Shown here: positions 56,770-64,000 of the stretch, in pieces | How positions within the stretch are numbered: the stretch's first letter is position 1 | How the letters are laid out: every line of letters starts with the position of its first letter | DNA from: Camellia lanceoleosa | Taxonomy: Eukaryota > Streptophyta > Magnoliopsida > Ericales > Theaceae | DNA length: 64,000 nt | Assembly: GCA_025200525.1 (NCBI GenBank) | Contig: CM045770.1 | Coordinates: 129,918,200-129,982,199 of the forward strand | Direction of reading: 5' to 3' | Program-made: the position numbers and the translations under genes | Notes under the pieces: generated by a model | Database searches by the model: none | What the model was told of the DNA's origin: nothing | The model's input: only the letters and a program-made list of their open reading frames with translations

Positions 56770-57338
56770 TGCGGACGTGATAGGCTCCGACCAGGGTGTG
56801 ATTGGCCTTGAGTTGAGCGATGCATTTCTTCATCTGGAAGCGAAGTCTGCGACTTATTGTCATACATATCTGATGCCTCCACTGACGGGGGTTCGTACTC
56901 CGACGATGAGGTCTGCTGGTATGCCATCATCGAGCTGGGCTCGGACTGCAGATACTCCTTCCACTAGCAGGGCTCGTACATCTAGAGGTGGGGGTGGATT
57001 GGTTCCTCTGATTCCTCCGACTTATCCTCATCCTGGATGGCCAGATATGCCGACTGAGTTGATGGGGTGGCAATATGGGACTACCTCTCCGATTCCAATC
57101 CCGATAGAGCCTCCGATGCCTGGCCACCGATATGTCAGAGACCGAGCTCACCGGTATGCTTCTGACTTTGGTTCATTACTCGAGATACTTGGGCGTTTAT
57201 TCCTTTATTGATACTCTTGCCTTTGCATCTGCGACCTCTGTCGAGTACATGGATGAGGTGCTCGAGATGGTAGCCTCACTTGAGGATGGTCTGCGGAGAA
57301 GAGCGCGATTGTCCATCATGGGTTTCGGTACCCTTTAG
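56770..57338 (+). other. possible C-terminal coding region of the PMD gene
   Basis: Plus-strand frames carry a Ser/Pro-rich stretch (SRARTSRGGGGLVPLIPPTY, PIPIPIEPPMPGHRYV) and, in another frame, SVEYMDEVLEMVASLEDGL, a short helix-forming segment. Placement and composition resemble the low-complexity tails of transposon PMD proteins, but no single open frame joins them. Confidence 0.4.
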
Positions 57339-57530
57339 TTTTACGGCATTTATTGTACTACGATAACATCTTGATTTTGAACATTTCTTGCATTGATAAA
57401 TTTTGCTGTGTAGAGCACATCGACACACCACATTCATGCATTATTCTGCGTACATCCACTCTGTGTAGTTTGCTTGCATCTGTATCGATATACATGTTTT
57501 GGTGATGTATTCAAGCGCATTTTCATTTTG
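57339..57530. other. noncoding spacer
   Basis: AT-richer text, no feature seen. Confidence 0.4.
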
Positions 57531-57532
57531 AG

Positions 57533-57781
57533 ATGCCTCCGGTGTATGCTTTCGATCCTGAGAGCCATCCGGGCCTTCCCGAGGAGTCGGGCCATCTGGG
57601 CCTTCTCGAGGGGCTGGACCATTTAGGCCTTCTCGAGGAGCCAGGGGAGGGGGGTCGTCTTGCAGACGCAGAGCGCACATCATCCAGGAGGAGGCCAATG
57701 AGGAGAAGGAGGTTGCCGATCCTCGATCGGATACATCTGGCAGCAGGGGAGGAGGTTGACCTGGTTAGGGAGTGGAGGTGA
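57533..57781 (+). CDS. hypothetical Arg/Glu-rich open frame
   Basis: 82 codons from ATG 57533: FDPESHPGLPEESGHLGLLE with an internal repeat (GHLGLLEG / DHLGLLEE), then a basic cluster (RTSSRRRPMRRRRLP). No family recognised. It could be a further exon or 3' coding part of the PMD gene, or chance coding in GC-rich DNA. Confidence 0.25.
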   Translation: MPPVYAFDPESHPGLPEESGHLGLLEGLDHLGLLEEPGEGGRLADAERTSSRRRPMRRRRLPILDRIHLAAGEEVDLVREWR

Positions 57782-58400
57782 GGCCGAGGAGGATCTGAGG
57801 CGGCAGCTCCAACTCAGACGATGATGATGGCGACGATGGAGCAAAGTTTGTTCCGCAGAAGAGGACGAAGAGGGCCTCTTATTCCTGCTCTTGAAAGCAT
57901 CGATGCAGTTATTCCCTGTTTTATTTACCTTTTTACTAGTAGTTTTAGCACATTGTACATTGTTAGGCAATTTTATTTTCTGTAAAACTCGTACCCTTGT
58001 TGTAAAATGTTTTAACAAAGGAAGCATGATGGAATGAAACAGCTTTTGAAAAAGTGTTGTGTTTTATCGCATCGCATCTTTTTGCACCAAAATGGGATTG
58101 AATGGAAATGTGCATGGTGTATTTGCCAAGTCAGGTAGTGAACCGACACAACAAACTAAACAACTTAACTTACTAAGAAATAACAAAACCTTAGCAAGTT
58201 TACAACTCGATAAGCAAAACATAACAAAGTTGACAACTCGATAAGTAAAGCACAACAAAATTGTTTAAACAAAAGTAACAACTCAGTGCACGAAACTTGA
58301 CAGCTCGACAAAACTTAACAACTTGATAAGCAAAACAACAACTCGATAATCAAGACAACAACTCGATAAGCAAGACTTAACAACAACTCTATGAACAAAG
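57782..58400. repeat. spacer with ACAACTCGATAAGCAA short repeats
   Basis: From about 58195 to 58385 the phrase ACAACTCGATAAGCAA(GA/AA)C and shortened forms occur at least six times. The rest shows no gene. Confidence 0.7.
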
Positions 58401-58529
58401 TGCATTTCGGACGATCTGGGTGACGGAGCATCAAAAGCGAGAAATGGAGGCCTTGACACTCTCGATGCATGGAAATGCTAGGAACTCCCTTCGGAGGGTA
58501 AAAGCGATGTAAAGATCCACTTGGGAGCA

Positions 58530-58700
58530 TGACCGCCACCTTTGGGAACCGGCGGCCGACTTTTGCATTAGAGAGGAGATGGGTGGCCGGCCTGCCAAAA
58601 AAGGTGGCCGGCCGGCCACCTAGCCCAGGAACCCCCAAATTTTTGACACGTGTCCCCCGAACAGTGTCTTATCCTCTTTAAAAGCTCTAGCCTTGTGGTT
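58530..58700 (+). promoter_or_regulatory. GC-rich upstream module of the DUF7745-like gene
   Basis: It repeats GTGGCCGGCCTGCC and the palindrome AGGTGGCCGGCCGGCCACCT (58602-58621) seen at 54015-54034. It is followed by CTCTTTAAAAGCTC (about 58674-58687), a TATA-like box about 45 bp before the ATG at 58730. Promoter function is inferred. Confidence 0.45.
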
Positions 58701-58729
58701 GATTTATTTCATCTCAGTTTTGCACCAAA

Positions 58730-60000
58730 ATGGAGGCGTTTCTCGTCGAAAATCTCACAACTTGGATCGCTTCTCTAGATGGCCCGGAAAAGTTAAACTT
58801 CCGGGGTTTCGGCTTGAATGCACTATTCATGCTGAGCCGTACTCCGCTGCACCTTCCCTTCCTTCATGCCGCAGCGAGGTTTTGGAACCCGGTAACACAT
58901 GTCTTTAGCTTCGGCGGGCAAGAGGTATGTCCAACTTTCGAAGATTTTCAAGTTTTGATGGAATCCGAACGTCATGAAGAAATTTTGCCTCAGTTTCGCT
59001 TTGGTCACGCCCAAGCTTTAGGGTGGATGTGTGGACTCACCATGCATGATGCTCGGTCTCTTATCTGCAATGGGGAACTGGACATCCTCGGCTTGATTCA
59101 TCGCTTTTCTGACGCCGGCGACCGTGGCGACCATCATTGGCAAGGTTTTCGGCAACAGGCCCTTTGCTTGTGCATGCTATCTCACTTTCTGCTTGCCCCA
59201 AGCTTCAGTGGATCCAGCATCCGTCTGATCCAAGTTGCTCAAGGCTTGAAGGAAAGAAAGAGCTGCATTGCCATGACTTTGGCCGAGACACTGATGGGCT
59301 TAGATGCTTTCTATCGCCGGGAGATGACCAGATTCACGGGGAGCCCACTACTGCTGTAGGTAATGTTCCCCACCCAATCTCACGTATATATTGCTCACAT
59401 CACTCGGCCCTCGGGCTCGGTTTTTCTCACAAAACCCTTTTCTTACTTTTCTTTCATCGTACATCTCTCTATTCTTTATTCTCTCATTTTTCATCCCTTC
59501 CCAGGTATGGTTGATGGATAAATTGCAGGTTGTGGACTCTTGCCCAGCCTACTCAGCTCGCGGCTACTTCTTTCGACAACGCCTAGTCGATGCCCCGAGG
59601 AAGAGTGGTGGTTTATTTGGATGTGCAATTTGTCTGCGGATCGCATAGCTGTCCTTGCTCAACCTCCGGCAATGAGCTATAGCATGTCGTGAGCCGGGAT
59701 CGAGTTGATTAGTCGACTCACTGTGTTCTATTTTCCGTTCGATTCGGCGCTTGATTCGGTCATGATCAGACTTGCCTTGAGAGGATAGAGTATCTGCCAC
59801 ATTCGGTTCGGCGCCTGGCTTGCCGGTATGCCAGCGTGGAGGACTAGAAACTCTGGCCCCGCTCCCACTTTCGATTGCAATTTGGTCGACGAGTGCTTGG
59901 ATTGGCTCAATGAAGAGGCGCAGATTGGACCCAACTTGGCATCGAGACTTGACCGGCTACGGGAGGCGAGGACACTGACTTATCTATGCCGAATATATTG
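58730..60000 (+). pseudogene. DUF7745-like gene, antisense to pol
   Basis: From ATG 58730: FLVENLTTWIASLDGPEKL, then ARFWNPVTHVFSFGGQEVCP and TFEDFQVLM, the pattern (FWDP...FxFG..E..PT.E.) of the DUF7745 domain common in plant retroelement proteins. Further on, RQQALCLCMLSHFLLAP and MTLAETLMGLDAF. Exon 1 ends near TAG 59357-59359 (SPLLL-stop) directly followed by GTAATG. After a CCCTTCCCAG acceptor (59504), VWLMDKLQVVDSCPAYSARGYF continues in frame, so TAG sits where Gln would be expected. Later pieces (59640-60000) are readable only in broken frames (FDCNLVDECLDWLNEEAQIG). It has no known catalytic activity, and this copy is decayed. Confidence 0.65.
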
Positions 60001-60659
60001 CTTTACAGTACTTTCAAGTTTTCTTTATGAATGTAATAAAAAGCAACTTCAATTTGTATGCAAGAGTAGGAGAACTACGTTTTGAAATCAATGAAATTGA
60101 AGGTTGTGGGTCTTGAAAATTTTCGCTTTGGTCCAAAATTGGTCTTAGTTGTAAAAGATTAATTTGAACAAAGTCAACTTTTATTAAAACTTTTCAAAAC
60201 CATTTTCGTTATGGTTCAGAATTGGACACGCCTGAGATTTGTCCGAGATGCACAACCAGATTCTGCTGGAAAGTTGCCCCTAGTCTGAATAGCACCGCGG
60301 CACTTCATGGCAACAAAAAGTTGCCCCTAGTTTGAAAAGCACTGCACCGGAGATCACGATGAATGCTGATAGACAAAGATGACGGAGATGATCAAAATGG
60401 ACAAAGTTGATCGGGGAAAAGTTTATGGCTGAACTTCAGGATGAAGTTGCCTACGTATCCCAAAGATGGTAATCAATCCTTACGTAGTTCAGGCTCGGGT
60501 TTACTCGGGTATTTTCACTCTCCTTTTACGCTCTAACTTTTGCCAAGGCCGCCCTTTGCGGGTTTTCAATCTTGCAAGCTCAGTTTTTGTAGTTTCAAAT
60601 TTTTTGTGCTCTGAGTTTTGCCTAGGTCGCCCTTTCGGGTTTTCGGCCTAGCGAGCCTC
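60001..60659. other. spacer between antisense gene and pol
   Basis: It includes two copies of AAAGTTGCCCCTAGT (about 60270 and 60320) and, near 60440-60490, TTGCCTACGTATCCC...CTTACGTAGTTCAGG, wording that resembles sequence near the end of pol in other Tat-type elements. Confidence 0.5.
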
Positions 60660-60986
60660 TCAGGGGTAATATTTCTTCAACTTGTCCATATTGATCGGTT
60701 GTGAGAACTCCAAGCCATCTAGATCCATCAGAACCATAGCTCCACCTGACCAGATAGACTTAATGATATAGGGACCAGTCCAATTGGGTCTGAACTTGCC
60801 CCTTGGGTCATGGATGGGGGCTCGGTTGTCCTTGAGCACCAAATCTCCTTCCTTTAGATTCCTGGACTTAACTTTCTTGTTGAAAGCCCGGGCAATTCTG
60901 CACTGGTAACCTTGAACATGGTACAGTGCCTTCAGTCTTCTCTCATCAAATAGCATGAGTTCCTCAAATGCGCTTTCTGCTGCCAA
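60660..60986 (-). pseudogene. gypsy integrase C-terminal domain
   Basis: The minus strand reads FDERRLKALYHVQGYQCRIA, NKKVKSRNLKEGDLVL, KFRPNWTGPYIIK (GPY/F motif) and ends KLKKYYP at TGA 60660-60662. It is in the same frame as the integrase core upstream, but the region between (60987-61090) is frameshifted. Confidence 0.88.
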
Positions 60987-61034
60987 TCTGCTTGACTATT
61001 TGACACTCGGCAAATACTACGCAATGGCGGAACC

Positions 61035-61817
61035 TCAAACTCGAGAGGTAGATCGGCCTCCATCCCATATACCAATGAATCTGAGTCGCCCGATAGAAGT
61101 TACGATTGAAGTCCGGTAGCCCCACGAAGCAAGCGGCTTATCTGGCCAATCTCGGTAGGTTTCCACCATCTTCTGCAATATGTGTTTGATGTTCTTGTTG
61201 GTGGCCTCAACTGCTCTGTTGGTTTGCGGCCGATAGGTAGACGACTTATGAAAAGCCACGTTGTATTTCTCCAACAAGTCAATCACTTCCTTCTTGAAGT
61301 GGGATCCGTTATCTGAAATTATCTCGTTTGGGACCCCGTAGCGATAGATGATGTTGTCTCTGATAAACTTTGCAACGTGTGAAGCCTTCAACACCGCATA
61401 AGATTGGGCCTCGACCCACTTTGTGGAATAATCTATCGCAACTAGGATGAACTCATGCCCAGTCGACGCCTTCGAAGTGACAGCCCTGATCACATTAATT
61501 TCCCAGACTGAAAATGGCCATGGCAAAGTCATATTGTACAGCTTCGACGGCGGAATGTTCATGCGATTTGCATGAATTTGACACTTGTGGCATCGTCGGA
61601 CAAAACCGATACAATCCTCCTCCATGGTGGACCAGTAGTAACCCTGTTTGAGAATCTTCCGTGCTAGCATTACTCCGTTCATATGCGCACCGCATTCCCC
61701 TCCATGGATGGCTTCCATTAGACGCTTTGATTCTTCGGCATCGACACACAGCTTATGCATTCCCAGATGGCCTCTCTTATACAGCTTACCTCCACAGATG
61801 ATGAACTGAACGACCAT
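61035..61817 (-). pseudogene. gypsy integrase zinc finger and catalytic core
   Basis: It contains the HHCC zinc finger (HGGECGAHMNG, CIGFVRRCHKCQ) and the DDE core. The first catalytic Asp, expected in the WGxDVIG motif, is replaced: the sequence is WEINVIRAV. The second Asp (IISDNGSHF) and the Glu (NRAVEATNKN) remain. The end of the frame (LRFIGIWDGG) is out of register by one base; the correct continuation, SLVYGMEADLPLE, is in another frame. The enzyme would integrate element DNA, but this copy should be inactive. Confidence 0.88.
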
Positions 61818-61883
61818 TCTTCTGATTGCCCTTTTATCCTTGGCATTTACTCCTGGCGGGTATGCTTCTTTCTCCAGAAAATT

Positions 61884-62438
61884 TCAAATGTCATGATACC
61901 AGGGGTTTTCGTCATGAACTTCATCTATAGCAGCAATCGACTCGTAGGCTGGCGCAAATTTTTGGTCAATGATGACTGGACGCATCCGGACTCCGAACGG
62001 GATGTTTATCATGGAAGATAGAGTTGCTAAAGAATCTGCGAACTTGTTGTTTTCTCTTAGTAGATGAGCAAAATTTAGCTTCTCAAACCGAGAAATTAAC
62101 AAATCCAAGGTCTGGTGATACATCATCATCTTTTGTTCTTTGACTTTCCAGTCTCCTTTTGCTTGAGACACAACAAGATTCGAGTCCCCGATGATGTCCA
62201 ACCGTCTTGCCCCTAGTTCCAGGGCTGCTTCTAGACCAGCAATGCATGCCTCATATTCTGCTTTGTTGTTCGAGACTTTGAACCGGAGTTTGAAGGCTAG
62301 AGGGATACGGGACTTGTCAGGTGCTATCAGCAATACTCCTATCCCATATCCGTACTGGTTTTGACACTCCGTCAAAGTACATCGTCCAAGTTTCATCATC
62401 GATGTGCAAAATGGCTTCATCTGGGTCGACTGCTTCAC
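61884..62438 (-). pseudogene. gypsy second (archaeal-type) RNase H
   Basis: From the YGYGIGVLLIAPD motif the minus-strand frame reads NNKAEYEACIAGLEAALELG (catalytic Glu), LDIIGDSNLVVSQAKGDW (catalytic Asp), then ENNKFADSLATLSS. An additional RNase H of this archaeal (RVT_3) kind after the normal RNase H1 is characteristic of Tat-lineage gypsy elements. The N-terminal catalytic Asp (in MYFDG) is in the upstream frame because one extra A lies in the run at 62359-62362 (T on the plus strand). Confidence 0.87.
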
Positions 62439-63108
62439 CCCCTTTCACTGGATGGTCGGCTAAGAATTCTGCTACTGCTCTTCCCTTGACCGACTTACAT
62501 GTTACATACTTCAGATTGAATTCGGAGAGCAACAGCAACCAAAGAGCTAGCCTACCCGTAAGTGTTGGTTTCTCGAAAAGATATTTGATGGGATCGAGTC
62601 GTGAAACCAGCATTATGGAGTGAGCTAACAGGTAGTGCCGCAGCTTCCTGGTAGCCCATACCAAAGCTAAGCAAGCCTTCTCCAACGGTGTGTAGCGAGT
62701 CTCATATTCTAGTATCTTCTTGCTCAGATAGTAGATGGCTTTCTCCACCTTGTCCTCTGATTCTTGTGCGAGCATGCAGCCCATCATAGTCTCAGTCACT
62801 GAAAGGTACAATATCAACGGTTTCCCCGGCTCTGGCAGTGACAATACGGGCGGGTTCTGTAAGTATTCCTTGATCTGTTCAAAAGTAGCTTGGCATCGGC
62901 TGTCCCATTGGAATTTCTTTCCTTTCTTCAAGAGACCAAAAAGTGGTTCACAAGTCAAGGTTAATTTTGAGATAAACCGTTTTATGAATTGCACTTTACC
63001 CAGAAAACCTCGCACCTCTTTTTCAGTCCTTGGTGGGGGTATTTCTAGGATGGCCTTGATTTTGGAAGGGTCGACTTCGATACCTCTACGTGTGTCGAAA
63101 CCCGACAT
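62317..63108 (-). pseudogene. gypsy RT thumb/connection and RNase H1
   Basis: The minus strand reads RRGIEVDPSKIKAI, VRGFLGKVQFIKRFI, then RNase H1 (PLILYLSVTETMMGCMLA, YYLSKKILEYETRYTPLEK, LRHYLLAHSIMLVSRLDPIK). The first RNase H1 catalytic Asp, usually YLxVSDxAxGA, appears as YLSVTETMMG, so it may be degenerate or a lineage feature. The tail (WTMYFDGVSKP) enters the second RNase H and is then shifted. Confidence 0.88.
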
Positions 63109-64000
63109 TTTTCATTGTAACACCGAATGTACATTTAGAGGATTGACCATGGCAGAATTCTCTGATCCTTTGAAAGAACTTTTGCAAGGTGGTGTAGTGG
63201 CCCTCTCTTTCTTTGGACTTGACAATGATGTCATCTACGTACACCTCAACCTCTTTGTGGATCATGTCATGCAATATTGTGGTCGCAGCTCGTTGATAAG
63301 TAGCTCCAGCATTCTTCAATCCAAACGGCATTACTCTGTAGCAGTATGTCCCCCACGGGGTGGTGAATGTAGTCTTTTCCCGGTCTTCAGGTGCCATCAC
63401 TATCTGATTGTACCCTGAGAAGCCATCCATGAATGAGAGCAAAGCATGCCCTGCTGTGAAGTCCACTAGCTCGTCAATATGCGGCAAGGGAAAGTCGTCC
63501 TTCGGACTGGCTCTGTTCAAGTCCCTGAAATCCACGCATACCCGGATTTTGCCATCCTTCTTCGGCACTGGAACGATGTTGGCCAACCAAGTCGGGTATT
63601 CGGATACTAGCAGGAAGCTTGCATCAATTTGCTTGGTGACCTCTTCCTTAACCTTGAGAGCACAGTCCGGGCAGATTCTCCTGAGTTTCTGCTTAACAGG
63701 TCGGGCCTCAGGGTCAAAGGGGATCCGGTGCTGTACAATCTCAGGATCGATCCCAGGCATGTCTTCATAGGACCACGCGAAAACATCTTTGAAATCTTTT
63801 AATAAAGCGACTAAGCGCTTGCGTTCCTCCGAAGACAACGTGGACCCGATCTGGACCAGCCGCGGGTCCTCCCCAGTACCAATATTCACGGTAGTGATTT
63901 CATCCATTAGGGGTTTAACAAATCTCTCATGCTCTTGCTCAATTAAGCGTTGCAAAACCGGAGGAATTTCTTCCTCGTCGTTTTCATCAAAATTTTGAAA
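63086..64000 (-). pseudogene. gypsy reverse transcriptase (open at window edge)
   Basis: The frame is open from the right edge (DENDEEEIPPV). It contains FAWSYEDMPGIDPEIVQHRI, PVKQKLRR, WLANIVPVPKKDGKIRVCVDFRDLN, SFMDGFSGYNQI (first catalytic Asp), TPWGTYCYRVMPFGLKNAGA and YVDDIIVK (YVDD at 63230-63241). The frame is lost near 63100 (NVGFRHT-stop), one base before RRGIEVDP in the next frame. All RT catalytic residues visible are intact. Protease and gag would lie beyond the edge. Confidence 0.93.

Larger units (their letters stand above)
48373..64000 (-). mobile_element. Tat/Ogre-type Ty3/gypsy retrotransposon, 3' portion
   Basis: The minus-strand element has a ~4.65-kb 3' LTR at the left, a purine tract, a 7-kb spacer carrying plus-strand genes, and pol ending at 60660. 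The second (archaeal-type) RNase H after RNase H1 and the very long LTR are hallmarks of the Tat lineage. At least 15.6 kb are in the window; protease, gag and 5' LTR lie beyond the right edge. Pol has frameshifts, so this copy depends on others. Confidence 0.88.

Overview
This is nuclear DNA from a flowering plant, most likely a eudicot; I cannot name the species. It is AT-rich and full of AT microsatellites. The only host-like coding sequences are interrupted, plant-specific gene pieces: a DUF247 gene, one exon of a class XI myosin, and part of a von Willebrand A / inter-alpha-trypsin-inhibitor-like gene. Everything else recognisable is transposon-derived: Ty1/copia, Ty3/gypsy, L1-type LINEs, CACTA and Mutator-like ends, and MITEs. 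I found no intact host gene, no rRNA or tRNA gene, no CRISPR array and nothing prokaryotic.

Layout. 1-3870: 3' part of a decayed Ty1/copia element (gag zinc knuckle, protease, integrase, RT, RNase H) with several stops and frameshifts. 3871-7380: noncoding, with a GTGTAAG minisatellite, a CACTA-like end, a MITE, a SINE-like module and an LTR-like stretch. 7383-11753: a 5'-truncated LINE with one nonsense codon and an intact RT core. 11755-14490: LINE tails, SINE-like modules and a fresh ~215-bp tandem duplication. 14494-15918: a non-autonomous Mutator-like element with 9-bp target duplications. 16300-18550: exon-like pieces, a myosin XI IQ-motif exon and a CACTA end. 19594-23413: a DUF247 gene split by a LINE inserted in the same orientation. 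24421-28670: a minus-strand LINE that keeps ORF1 and the endonuclease but has lost the RT catalytic core. 29215-33168: a 3.95-kb solo LTR of the gypsy family that also occupies the right side. 33683-38440: foldback elements, a solo copia LTR with perfect CATCA target duplications nested in older LTR-like DNA, a PF04195-like fragment and a MITE. 39878-41888: five exon remnants of the VWA/ITIH-like gene. 42689-44440: a direct duplication flanking a GC-richer, organelle-like insert. 45150-47212: a CACTA end and two MITEs.

48373 to the right edge is one very large Ty3/gypsy element of the Tat/Ogre type on the minus strand, running off the window. From left to right it has the 3' LTR (about 4.65 kb), a purine-rich tract (on the minus strand), a 7-kb section carrying two intron-containing genes on the opposite (plus) strand, and then minus-strand pol (integrase, archaeal-type RNase H, RNase H1, RT). 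The plus-strand genes encode a plant mobile domain (PMD, MAIN/MAIL1-like) protein and a DUF7745-like protein. Each is preceded by a related GC-rich module with the same perfect 20-bp palindrome. This antisense gene cargo, its shared upstream module and the repeat structure of the LTRs are the most interesting part of the window. Pol is broken by frameshifts and the first integrase aspartate is replaced, so this copy is not autonomous.
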